Positions 7,218 through 15,288 of a stretch of 64,000 nucleotides of DNA are shown here, piece after piece (position 1 is the first letter of the stretch; each line of letters starts with the position of its first letter). The stretch covers positions 1 to 64,000 of the forward strand of contig CADCML010000001.1 in assembly GCA_902802535.1 (NCBI GenBank). The letters are read 5' to 3'. This DNA comes from an uncultured Bacteroidia bacterium. GTDB taxonomy: Bacteria > Bacteroidota > Bacteroidia > Bacteroidales > F082. A model generated the notes under the pieces. It saw only the letters and a program-made list of their open reading frames with translations, was not told the DNA's origin and did not search any database. The position numbers and the translations under genes are program-made.

Positions 7218-9765
7218 GTTTTGTAGCTTTAGTTAAATACGTTTTCCCTTCCGTATCTGCAATGCGAAGCATGTACAGTCCCTCCGGCAGGCCGCTCACA
7301 TCGATTTCATTTGTATTTTGGATGCTCTTTACCAGTTGGCCCAAAGCGTTGTAAACCTGTATCTCAACTGCCTCCAAACCTTCAATCCGCATGGTTTCCG
7401 TGGCAGGATTGGGATAGACTTCTACCCTATCGGCCTCGATTTCAGCCATGCCGTCAATCGACCAATACACCCTCACGAAAAACTCCGATGCATTGTATTT
7501 TGACCTCGCCGGCACCGAGTAACAATCTTGGTCATAATAATACGCCACCAATCTGTAGAGATAGGAGGTTTCGTCTTCCAAAGCGCCATTGTCAATGGAA
7601 GAAGTGCTGCTGGGAGACACCGTCTTGATTTCCCTCCAGTCCATGTCCGACTCCTTGGTGCGATAGATGACGAATTGCGTCAGGCCGTTGTCGTGTTCGG
7701 GGCGCACCCAAGTCAGCTTCACCTTGTTATTAGGTGTTATCTCAAACCATAGGTCGGTAGCAGGTTGGCAGCCTTCGCCAATGGTGACGCAAGCCTCATT
7801 GGTGGGTTCGCTCTCGCCTGAAGTGCAAAAAGCCGTCACTTGGTAGCAGTGCCCGCCCAATGCGGGTTCAGCATCGACAAACTCTGGAATATGACCTCTT
7901 ACCGTGCCCACCAACACGCCGTCACGATACACATTGTAATCCTCTGACTCGCTCGAAGGTTCCCAAGCCAAAAAGACATCCTGGTCGTCGAGGACTTCGG
8001 CATAAAGGTCGGTCGGCATACCACAATCTGCGCCATTGCCGCAACTGTTGTTCGTGTGCAGGAAAATGCCCTCCTCCAAATCCAAAGCTGAACCGGAATA
8101 GGCATAAACCACTTGGTTTTCAACGTCCCTGATGGTAAACGTCACATCATTGACGGCACCATTTCCCGTAGTCCAAGCGAAAGAAACATACCCCAGCGGC
8201 ACATCAACTTGGAGTGTCGCTGAAGACGATGTCAGCGAGACTCTTCCATACACCTGCATGGCATTGTTCAGCACCTCGATGGCAGCACCTTGCCAACCGC
8301 TTAGGCTGCTGGTGCCACATTCCACGGTCCATGTGCAATTCGGCCCGAAACGCACATCGTTTTGCGAAACCGCCAAACCGTGATAGCCATCGTTGACAGC
8401 ATACACCTGATAGCTATGCAGCCCGTAAAGAGGAACCTCGTCGGTGATTTCCATCGCCGCTCCAGGCGTGACACTGTTTTGAGTATAGACCACCACCCCG
8501 TCCCTCTTGACAACGATTTGGTCGATGTGGGTCAAGTTGGCATTGTTCAAGGTCTGGGTCGGATTGTTCCAATGCAAGGTGCAGGTGTACGATTCATCGG
8601 AGAGAGGTTGCACCGTGAAGTTGGTTGGAGCCTTCGGCGTGTTGTTGTAGACATCGAGAGGTCGTGCATCGGCAACCATCTTTTGTGCCACGGTCCAGTA
8701 TTGGCTATAGGTGTGGAAATTATCTATGCTGAAATAGCCGTCCAATTCGCCGCCCCAGCACCAATTGATGTGAATCAGGCCGTTGATGTCGTAGCCGTCG
8801 AGGATGAAAGCGTGGCCCGAGGCTTCTTGCGTGGAGGCGCCATATAGGACGGGCACACCCGCATCCAAAGCCTCGTGAATCATGGATTCCCATTGTTCAT
8901 AGGTATAGTCGTCGCGCAACCGGTTATGCGACGTGGCAAAGCCGAAGTAGTTGCTCAAGGCTGAAGAGATGTTTTGGTGCAAGGCTCCACTGCCATAGGA
9001 ACCATAAAACATGTTGACACTGACGCCACAATGGTATATTGCGATAGCCACATTGGGATCGTTGTCGCTCAACGATTCGGGCATCTCCTCCCAATGGTAG
9101 GTGGTCGAACCGAAGTCAGCGAACAGGTCACCATACGGCGGGCAATTGTAGGTGTATGAGCCTGTGCCGTGTTCTGGATAGTTCCAATATTTCATTACCT
9201 GCGCCATCGATGTGGCCACGCAGCCGGCGTAGGCATTGCCGCAGGGCCCGTCATTGTCTTTCGGGCAACTGGCATTATAGTAGCAGTCTTGATTCCAATG
9301 GGTTGCGATTAGGGGAGAAACGACATCGGTCTTGGTTACTCGGGTCTTGCCGCAGCGTTCCAAGTTATCCCATTCGAGGGCAATCTCAAAATCGGCCTTT
9401 TGTAGCCTTTCTTCCGCAAAATCAACGGATTGTCCATATCCATCAAGAAAATACTGCAAGCCAGATGGAATACGGTCGACATTGAAGCTGCCCGTTTCGG
9501 AATAACCTAAAATCGGACTTGTCAGGTCGCAGGCCGAAACGATGACGAAGCCGCCACTCTCGGCATTGAAGGCATGGAACGACGGTCGACCGTTTTCAGT
9601 GAAAGCGGTGTAGACCCATTCCAAAGTTGTGTTGTACTTGAAATTGGCTTCGACGAATTTCGAGCCCAAGGTCATGGCGCGTTGCGCATCGACGGTTCCG
9701 GCAAAAGCAGATACGGATGTCATCAGGAAGATGACGATGACTGTGAAGAAGCTATACTTTTTCAT
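7213..9765 (-). CDS. C10-family (streptopain/interpain-like) cysteine peptidase, T9SS cargo
   Basis: 850 residues. Signal peptide 1-22, an N-terminal pro-region (about 25-140), then a C10 peptidase domain with the expected catalytic residues: Cys182 in AGCVATSMAQV, His318 in SGHAFILDGYD and the Asn/Trp motif HINWCWGG (332-339). The following region (about 370-770) looks like fibronectin type III-like beta modules (PTNFTVQPLS, PTDLYAEVLDDQDVFLAWE, ATDLWFEI). The end is a T9SS type A sorting domain (VYPNPATETMRIEG, VYNALGQLVKS, PEGLYMLRIADTEG). Predicted to be secreted as a zymogen and to act outside the cell. First gene of an operon with the GLUG protein and the TPR/LuxR regulator. The sorting domain closely resembles that of the gene at 10215-11476. 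Confidence 0.92.
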   Translation of the reverse strand: MKKYSFFTVIVIFLMTSVSAFAGTVDAQRAMTLGSKFVEANFKYNTTLEWVYTAFTENGRPSFHAFNAESGGFVIVSACDLTSPILGYSETGSFNVDRIPSGLQYFLDGYGQSVDFAEERLQKADFEIALEWDNLERCGKTRVTKTDVVSPLIATHWNQDCYYNASCPKDNDGPCGNAYAGCVATSMAQVMKYWNYPEHGTGSYTYNCPPYGDLFADFGSTTYHWEEMPESLSDNDPNVAIAIYHCGVSVNMFYGSYGSGALHQNISSALSNYFGFATSHNRLRDDYTYEQWESMIHEALDAGVPVLYGASTQEASGHAFILDGYDINGLIHINWCWGGELDGYFSIDNFHTYSQYWTVAQKMVADARPLDVYNNTPKAPTNFTVQPLSDESYTCTLHWNNPTQTLNNANLTHIDQIVVKRDGVVVYTQNSVTPGAAMEITDEVPLYGLHSYQVYAVNDGYHGLAVSQNDVRFGPNCTWTVECGTSSLSGWQGAAIEVLNNAMQVYGRVSLTSSSATLQVDVPLGYVSFAWTTGNGAVNDVTFTIRDVENQVVYAYSGSALDLEEGIFLHTNNSCGNGADCGMPTDLYAEVLDDQDVFLAWEPSSESEDYNVYRDGVLVGTVRGHIPEFVDAEPALGGHCYQVTAFCTSGESEPTNEACVTIGEGCQPATDLWFEITPNNKVKLTWVRPEHDNGLTQFVIYRTKESDMDWREIKTVSPSSTSSIDNGALEDETSYLYRLVAYYYDQDCYSVPARSKYNASEFFVRVYWSIDGMAEIEADRVEVYPNPATETMRIEGLEAVEIQVYNALGQLVKSIQNTNEIDVSGLPEGLYMLRIADTEGKTYLTKATKR

Positions 9766-9807
9766 GGCATTAAATGTTTTGATGATACATAATTGTTTTC
9801 ATGCCGA

Positions 9808-9840
9808 CAAAATTATATAAAAAAACAGGGGATTTTTCAA
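9808..9840 (-). promoter_or_regulatory. Putative promoter of the C10 peptidase operon
   Basis: Minus strand: TTG (9840-9838), 22 bases, TAATTTTG (9815-9808), leaving a leader of about 40 bases before the ATG at 9765. The -7 box fits; the spacer is slightly long. Repeat R2 begins about 10 bases upstream. Confidence 0.5.
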
Positions 9841-9849
9841 GCCTAAAGG

Positions 9850-9920
9850 CCGAATACAGATTTTTCTTTTAAGTCCATCTTGAAAACCAATGAGTTACGA
9901 GAAAAAAGTACAGATTTTTA
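9850..9920 (+). repeat. Dispersed repeat R, copy R2
   Basis: Most diverged copy of R (core AAGTCCATCTTGAAAACCAATGAG instead of a clean palindrome) but with both TACAGATTTTT direct repeats. About 90 bases of RhuM-upstream-like sequence follow, then the RhuM relic. Confidence 0.65.
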
Positions 9921-10012
9921 TTGGCAATCATAATAGAAAAACGCCCAAAATAACGGCCATTTTTAATCTAAAATCGACTGTTTTTCATCGTCAATGTCGA
10001 CAATTCATTCAT

Positions 10013-10234
10013 AAAGACGAGACCATTTGGTGTACGCAAAAAGCGATGGCGGCATCGTTCGATGTAGGAGTTCACGCTATCAACAAGCATTTGAACAACC
10101 TTTATTTTGAAGGAGAAATCCTGCGCGAAGCAACTGTTTCCAAAATGGAAATAGTTCAACTTGAAGGCCAACGGGAAGTAAAAAGACTAACTGAATTATA
10201 CAATCTTGATGCCATCATCTCCGTGGGCTATCGT
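10013..10234 (+). pseudogene. Decayed RhuM-family gene fragment
   Basis: About 74 codons resembling the N-terminal third of the RhuM protein at 13727-14773: KDETIWCTQKAMAASFDV, then NKHLNNLYFEGEI and NLDAIISVGYR, the last phrase identical. The N-terminal 30 or so codons and the promoter region are deleted, because the upstream non-coding sequence runs straight into the KDETIW codons. The fragment stops abruptly after GYR (about 10234), where it meets the 3' end of the opposite-strand T9SS gene. The middle (EGQREVKRLTELYNLD) differs from the intact gene, so the relic came from another RhuM lineage. An open frame of 144 codons (9890-10324) spans it but its ends are not RhuM. Confidence 0.75.
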
Positions 10235-11476
10235 CCTTCACTATCACCCGCACCATGTAGCTCCTGCCTTCAGCATCGGCAATGCGCAGCAGACAAACGC
10301 CTTCCGGCAAGCCTGCCACATTGATTTCATTGCTGTCTTTCACGGTCTTCATTAACTGGCCGAGGGCATTGTAGACCTGTACTTCGGCGGCTTCGATGCC
10401 CTCAATGCAAACTGTCTCTGAAGCGGGATTGGGATAGACATTGACTTCCATCATGCTTTCTTCAAGGCTGTTGATAGGTATCATCGCCGACTTGTAAACA
10501 AATCCGTCTTCAGCGGCAATGTAGAAAGTGGTGTCCACGCCATCAACCGCATACAAATCCCTGCATTGCACTATGCCATTGTTATAGCACTCCGGAATGC
10601 CTTGATGCGCCTCGACGCAATGTTCCCAGCCATCCTTCATGATGAACGGTTCCGTACTCGTCGACCCTTTTATTAAAGACGCACCTAAAAGAATGCAGCC
10701 GTAAGTGTCGGAAGTGAATTTGGCATGGCTCACATTCCCTATACCAAAAAACTGCAACGTTGGGCCGTCTACATGTAATTTGATGAAGGTCTCAAAACCG
10801 TCTTCGGTCACAAGCAGGTTGTCGGGTCCTTCATCGAAATAGCCAAACAGCTCAATATGGTTTTTGTCAAAGAAATGCGTAACCACTGAATAATCAAAAT
10901 ACGCGATATCGGCCACTTCGTTCCAAGTCAGTCCCGAATCGGTCGTTTTATGGATATGTATTCCGTTATCAATCACAACAAGGTATCCTGTCTCATCCTC
11001 AAAAAACAATTCACAATGGTTCACCATTTCAAACTCAAACGGGATTGAGGTGAAACTCTGTCCTCCGTCAGTAGTCTTCCAAACGATGGCATTGCGCGTG
11101 AAAAGGTAGAAAGTCTCCGCATCCACCACACACAAATCGCTGGAACGAATCCAATCAGGCCATTCCAAATGGACAAACTCCGTGTTGGGAAGTTCCTGCC
11201 AGGTCTCGCCGCCATCAGTGGTTTTTACGATAACGCCTTTGTGGTTGTCGCTGTTCCACCAGCAAGAATCGCCGCAGGCATAGCCCACCTGAGCATCTGC
11301 GAAGCCCACATGAATCATGTCGTAGCCTTCTTTTTCAAACTTGACCGACCATGTTTCGCCGCTGCAAAATGGTTTTCGTTAGTGCCTGTCGGGATTTCCA
11401 ACCAACCTTCCACAAGCTGGGCTTGCATTGTGCCGCAAATGAGCATCGCGGCAAGGATAATTGATAATTTCTTCAT
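10215..11476 (-). CDS. BNR/Ycf48-like repeat T9SS cargo protein, frameshifted
   Basis: Secreted beta-propeller-like protein in two reading frames. The ATG at 11476 opens a signal peptide (MKKLSIILAAMLICGTMQAQ) and reads to about residue 37 (NENHF), then leaves frame at a run of four A (plus strand 11366-11369); the rest (CSGETWSVKFEKEGYD, then MIHVGF from 11318) continues one frame over. One extra base there would restore a protein of about 420 residues. The body has four BNR/sialidase-type repeats (VKTTDGGETW, VWKTTDGGQSF, IHKTTDSGLTW, LLVTEDGFETF). The C-terminus is a T9SS sorting domain (VYPNPASETVCIEG, VYNALGQLMKT, PEGVCLLRIADAEG). Its last residues (about KDDSPRR) and stop codon come from the antisense strand of the RhuM relic. 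The indel may be real decay or a sequence error. Confidence 0.75.
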
Positions 11477-11522
11477 AATTGTAGTGCTTAAGAATTGTCG
11501 TTTACTGGTTATCTGCGCTTTG

Positions 11523-11611
11523 CGTCACTGCGAGGAACGAAGCAGTCCAGACTATTAGTTTTCGGAAAACTTGTTCCCTGGATTGCTTCGTCGTGCCTCC
11601 TCGCAATGACG
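11523..11611. repeat. Inverted-repeat element, copy 2
   Basis: Arms CGTCACTGCGAGGAACGAAG (from 11523) and a near-complementary right arm ending CTCGCAATGACG (to 11611), with an inner spacer of about 27 bases unrelated to copies 1 and 3. It fills most of the gap between two T9SS genes. Confidence 0.75.
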
Positions 11612-11623
11612 CGAAGCGACGAT

Positions 11624-13321
11624 TCATTCCCTCAACACCTTCCGTGTGAGGCATATTTCCGCATTACGGATTCTCAACATGTACATTCCTTTGGGCAAGT
11701 CGCCCATCTCTATCCAACTGCTTTTGCCGCTGAAGGTCTTTGTGGCCACCATCTGGCCGCTCATGTTGATGAGTTCCATCTCCGTGGCCTCGGCCTCGTT
11801 GGGCAGCACCACGCAAACCGTGTTGTTCGTGGGATTGGGATAGATTTCCGCCAAAGCCTCTTGCTGTATTGGCATTTCAGGAACGCTTATCGTACTATAG
11901 TCCACGGTATCCGTAATGTGGAACAACCAATAATCCTTCAAATGATGAGGAAACTCGGGATTGCTCAATTGTGCGCAATTCGTGCAGTTCACGTCACCGC
12001 TTGAACCGCTCGGAGGGCAGATCAAATTCCCAAGAACAGTGTATTCCCTGTCGTTATGCTTGATGACATCCGTGATACTGGTTGAGCCAGCACCTCCGGC
12101 CGAGCCCAAGCAGCGTTCCCACAATAGATTGCCGTTGGCATCGATTCGGAATATCCATCCCACGCCCTCGTTCAATTCGTCCAAATTGATTTGACTGGCA
12201 CTCGCCACATCGCCATTTCTGGAATGGGTGATTCCGAAAACGATGAAGCCGCCATCTTCTGTCCGAAACATTTTCTCCAAGTAATCATCGCCAGAGCCTC
12301 CGAAACACTTGCTCCAGATGATATTGCGGTTATTGTCCACTCTCCAAAGCCAAATGTCAGAAGCATATGGGCCATTGGGAATATTATTCAGCGTGCCATA
12401 GTGCCATCCGCTGCCTTCCAAATCACCGCTGTTGCAACAGGCTTCTCCTCCAAACAGATACCCGTCATCCAATTCCACGACATCGATAAAACCACTGTTC
12501 TCATCCCTTTCAGGGGCTGTGTTCGCACATCCGTAACACTCATGCCACTCTATTTCGCCCGCCTGGCTCAACTTGACCAAGGTGGCGTTGGACACTATTT
12601 CAGGACAAGGTATGTTACCCACTCCATAGGATTCGTTTTGCATACATACATAATACCCTCCGTCCGAGGCCTGTTGGACAGTGAGAACGCTTTCATAAAG
12701 GGCTTGTGAGCCTAAGGTCAGTTCCCATTCCAAGTTGCCGTTTCGGTCATGCTTGATGAGCCAACCATCGTAGCCGCCAAAGATATGGCCGACATCGCCG
12801 CCTGCGTCGGTGTAGTCGCCGGAATTGATAATGCCGCCGTCGCTGGTGTACAAGCGGCCTGTTCCATACATGTGTCCATATTCGTTGCCGAAGCAAACGC
12901 GCCACAACTCATTACCATCTGAATCAATCTTGAGGGTCGTGAGATTCCTTGCCCCATAGCAATTCCATTGGCCTACCAAGAAGTACTCGCCATCCGCATT
13001 TTCATCCTTGAAAATCCTCACAAACTGACCCATAATGTCGAAGCACCAACCTTCCATGAATTCATAATTGTCTTTACTGATTTTTGCCACCCAAGTCCTT
13101 TGGTGGTTCCCGTCGCATTGGATATGCCCTGTTCCAATGGAAGAAGGTTCCATCAGGCCAGCGACCAAGAAGAAATCATCCTCTTCAACTATTGAATAGG
13201 CTATTTCGTCGCCATATCCCCCAAAGCATTGCTGCTTGTCGATACGGATTTGCGCTTGCATTCTCACCCCTCCCGCCATCAGCAGGAGCGCAAGAAGGGT
13301 GTAAAATTTCGTTGTTTTCAT
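11624..13321 (-). CDS. T9SS cargo protein with beta-propeller-like repeats
   Basis: 565 residues from the ATG at 13321, chosen because it opens the shared signal peptide (MKTTKFYTLLALLLMAGG, cleavage near MQAQ); the frame upstream is repeat DNA. The body has repeated blocks with the pattern W-x-x-CFGGSGDD, DGGFIVFG, DGNELW and NGNLEWELTLG, as in SBBP/Kelch-like propeller proteins of Bacteroidota. The end is a T9SS sorting domain (IYPNPTNNTVCVVL, LINMSGQMVATK, PKGMYMLRIRNAEI, ending KVLRE). Role unknown; probably a surface or secreted binding protein. It is preceded by about 300 bp of repeat DNA and then the RhuM cassette. Confidence 0.86.
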   Translation of the reverse strand: MKTTKFYTLLALLLMAGGVRMQAQIRIDKQQCFGGYGDEIAYSIVEEDDFFLVAGLMEPSSIGTGHIQCDGNHQRTWVAKISKDNYEFMEGWCFDIMGQFVRIFKDENADGEYFLVGQWNCYGARNLTTLKIDSDGNELWRVCFGNEYGHMYGTGRLYTSDGGIINSGDYTDAGGDVGHIFGGYDGWLIKHDRNGNLEWELTLGSQALYESVLTVQQASDGGYYVCMQNESYGVGNIPCPEIVSNATLVKLSQAGEIEWHECYGCANTAPERDENSGFIDVVELDDGYLFGGEACCNSGDLEGSGWHYGTLNNIPNGPYASDIWLWRVDNNRNIIWSKCFGGSGDDYLEKMFRTEDGGFIVFGITHSRNGDVASASQINLDELNEGVGWIFRIDANGNLLWERCLGSAGGAGSTSITDVIKHNDREYTVLGNLICPPSGSSGDVNCTNCAQLSNPEFPHHLKDYWLFHITDTVDYSTISVPEMPIQQEALAEIYPNPTNNTVCVVLPNEAEATEMELINMSGQMVATKTFSGKSSWIEMGDLPKGMYMLRIRNAEICLTRKVLRE

Positions 13322-13330
13322 TGTGTTTTG
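13263..13330 (-). repeat. Signal-peptide leader cassette, copy 4
   Basis: Same cassette as at 163-224, with the extended upstream similarity shared with copy 2. The gap from 13322 to the RhuM start at 13727 is filled by this extension, the inverted-repeat element, repeat R3 and the RhuM promoter. Confidence 0.75.
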
Positions 13331-13362
13331 ATTTTGATGTTTTGCCATTCGGTTGCGCTTGT

Positions 13363-13486
13363 CGTCAATGCGAGGAACGAAGCAGTCCAAACAATTCGTT
13401 TCATTCGCCTAATTCGCCGTTTTATCGTTATCGGCGAATTGAGCGGATTTCGCGAATTGGATTGCATCACTTCTTTCGCAATGACG
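13363..13486. repeat. Inverted-repeat element, copy 3
   Basis: Closely matches copy 1 (3564-3687) over its whole length, including the inner AATTCGCCG / CGGCGAATT inverted repeat. The similarity of the two loci extends on both sides. Confidence 0.75.
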
Positions 13487-13539
13487 CGAAGCGACCACAA
13501 AACTATAACAAAAAAACCATCGAAAAAACAAGATTTGGG

Positions 13540-13617
13540 CCAAGTACAGATTTTTGTTTTCGACTCATTTTGATAATCAATGAGTTATGAGAAAAAAGTA
13601 CAGATTTTTGTTGGCGG
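13540..13617 (+). repeat. Dispersed repeat R, copy R3 (left flank of RhuM)
   Basis: Core AACTCAT-like arm, TTTGATAATCA, ATGAGTT, bounded by two direct GTACAGATTTTTG copies. From the core through TTGGCGGTT it is nearly identical to R4 on the other side of RhuM. Confidence 0.8.
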
Positions 13618-13677
13618 TTAGGAGGAAAAAAAGGGGCAAAATCGCCCGATTTTAATCCGAAAATCAACTGAATTTCC

Positions 13678-13707
13678 TTGCTGATTTCCGACAATTCACT
13701 ATATTTG
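13678..13707 (+). promoter_or_regulatory. Promoter of the RhuM gene
   Basis: TTG (13678-13680), 19 bases, TATATTTG (13700-13707): a very good fit to the Bacteroidota vegetative promoter. The ATG at 13727 follows 19 bases later. Confidence 0.7.
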
Positions 13708-13726
13708 CATAAAATTACAAATCGGC

Positions 13727-14773
13727 ATGAGCAAACAAATCGAGATAAGGAACAGCACGGCGGAGTTTCTGATTTTCCAAGCAGAGGGAAAAAAAGACGG
13801 TATCCAGGTCGTTTACAAAGACGAGACCATTTGGTGTACGCAAAAGGCAATGGCAGCCTTGTTTGACGTGGACAGAAGCGTCATCACCAAGCACTTGAAA
13901 AACATCTTTGAACTCAACGAACTCAACCAAGATTCAGTATGTGCAATTTTTGCACATACTGCTGAAGACGGCAAGTCTTATAATACCCAATTCTACAATC
14001 TCGACGCCATCATCTCTGTGGGTTATCGTGTCAATTCATTGAGAGCCACGCAATTCAGGCAGTGGTGTACCTATGTGCTTCGGCAGTTCACCATACGAGG
14101 TTATGTCATCGACAAGAAACGTATGGAAAACGGAGCTTTCATCAATGAAGACTACTTCGAGCATCTGTTGGCTGAAATCAGGGAAATAAGGTTGAGTGAA
14201 CGACGTTTCTACCAAAAACTTACCGACATCTACGCCACCGCCATCGACTACAACAAAGATGCTCCCACCACAAGGCTTTTCTTCAAAATGGTGCAAAACA
14301 AAATGCACTATGCCGTACACGGTCATACCGCCGCCGAACTCATTGTTGACCGCGCCAACGCCGAAAAAGAACACATGGGACTAACCACTTGGGAAAACGC
14401 CCCTAACGGGAAAATTGTGAAAACCGATGTGAGTATTGCCAAGAATTACCTGAACGAACTGGAATTGGAAGACATGGGGCGATTAGTCAATGCTGTGTTG
14501 GATATGGCAGAGCGTATGGCCAACCGCCATATTCCAATGACGATGGAAGACTGGGCAAAAAGAATCGACATCATCCTACAGGCTGGTGGCGATGCCGTTC
14601 TTACCGACGGTGGCGTGGTGACGGCAGAATATGCCAAGACCTTCGCCGAAACCGAATTTGAAAAATACCGTCTCATCCAAGACCGCCTTTTCCAATCCGA
14701 CTTCGACAAGTTCGCCTCCGAACACCTCTTTCCGCTTGACGACATCAAGGAGATTGAAGAGTCAAACGATTAG
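13727..14773 (+). CDS. rhuM: RhuM-family protein (virulence RhuM)
   Basis: 348 residues, full length for the RhuM family. Seen in the sequence: an N-terminal DNA-binding-like segment (IWCTQKAMAALFDVDRSVITKHLK, about residues 33-60), the family signature NLDAIISVGYRVNS (about 90-103), then RATQFRQWCTYVLRQFTIRGYVIDKKRM (in part) and a helical C-terminal half (TTWENAPNGKIVKTDVSIAK; NELELEDMGRLVNAVLDMAE). RhuM proteins are widespread on pathogenicity and genomic islands, often near restriction or toxin loci; their biochemical role is not established. The stop codon is followed at once by repeat R4, and R3 lies just upstream of the promoter, so the gene with its promoter forms a repeat-bounded unit of about 1.2 kb. 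HigBA follows in the same direction. Confidence 0.9.
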   Translation: MSKQIEIRNSTAEFLIFQAEGKKDGIQVVYKDETIWCTQKAMAALFDVDRSVITKHLKNIFELNELNQDSVCAIFAHTAEDGKSYNTQFYNLDAIISVGYRVNSLRATQFRQWCTYVLRQFTIRGYVIDKKRMENGAFINEDYFEHLLAEIREIRLSERRFYQKLTDIYATAIDYNKDAPTTRLFFKMVQNKMHYAVHGHTAAELIVDRANAEKEHMGLTTWENAPNGKIVKTDVSIAKNYLNELELEDMGRLVNAVLDMAERMANRHIPMTMEDWAKRIDIILQAGGDAVLTDGGVVTAEYAKTFAETEFEKYRLIQDRLFQSDFDKFASEHLFPLDDIKEIEESND

Positions 14774-14849
14774 AAGCCGATTTTTCTTTTCAACTCATTT
14801 TGATAATCAATGAGTTATGAGAAAAAAGTACAGATTTTTGTTGGCGGTT
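14774..14849 (+). repeat. Dispersed repeat R, copy R4 (right flank of RhuM)
   Basis: Starts directly after the RhuM stop codon. The left GTACA of the first direct repeat is changed (GCCGATTTTT), but the palindromic core, the second GTACAGATTTTTG and the following TTGGCGGTT match R3. Confidence 0.8.
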
Positions 14850-14904
14850 GCAACGAAAAAACAGGGGGGAATCGGCCAATTATTATTGAAAAGAACAAAT
14901 AAAG

Positions 14905-14936
14905 TTGCAACATATTGAAACTTTTGTGTACCTTTG
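14905..14936 (+). promoter_or_regulatory. Promoter of the toxin-antitoxin operon
   Basis: TTG (14905-14907), 21 bases, TACCTTTG (14929-14936). The ATG at 14941 is only five bases beyond the -7 box, so the transcript is expected to be nearly leaderless. Confidence 0.55.
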
Positions 14937-14940
14937 CGGC

Positions 14941-15288
14941 ATGGAAAGAAAGATCATCACATTCGGCAACCATTTCAAGTCATTTATCAATTCAGTGGAT
15001 GATAGTGTCAGACGAAAGATTGATTATGTGTTGGATATGCTGAAAACCCTGAAACGCATCAACTCCAAATTTGTGAAACTCATAAAGGATGGTGTTTACG
15101 AATTGAGGGTGGAATGGGATGGAAACATTTACCGGGTGTTCTTCATTTTCGACGAAGGGAACATTGTCGTGCTGTTCAACGGATTCCAGAAAAAGACAAG
15201 GAAAACGCCACAGTCAGAAATAGAAAAAGCATTGAAAATCAAGGAGGAGTATTATGAATACAAGCGAAAACATGATTCAAAGTTATGA
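14941..15288 (+). CDS. higB: HigB/RelE-type toxin
   Basis: 115 residues. Fits the phage-derived Gp49/HigB toxin family: small, basic, with FGNHFKSFINSVDDSVRRKIDYVLD at the start (split helices), the conserved core YELRVEWDGNIYRVFFIFD and VVLFNGFQKKTRKTP, and a helical tail. Such proteins cleave mRNA, usually at the ribosome. The ATG at 14941 is preferred over an in-frame TTG at 14905 because the TTG lies in the promoter. The antitoxin gene overlaps its end by 35 bases, the toxin-first order typical of HigBA. Confidence 0.85.
   Translation: MERKIITFGNHFKSFINSVDDSVRRKIDYVLDMLKTLKRINSKFVKLIKDGVYELRVEWDGNIYRVFFIFDEGNIVVLFNGFQKKTRKTPQSEIEKALKIKEEYYEYKRKHDSKL

Noticed and set aside
9890..10324. 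144-codon plus-strand frame taken as an intact gene
   Set aside because: Only 10013-10234 resembles RhuM; the start lies in repeat R2 and the end is antisense to a T9SS sorting domain, so it is a relic rather than a gene.
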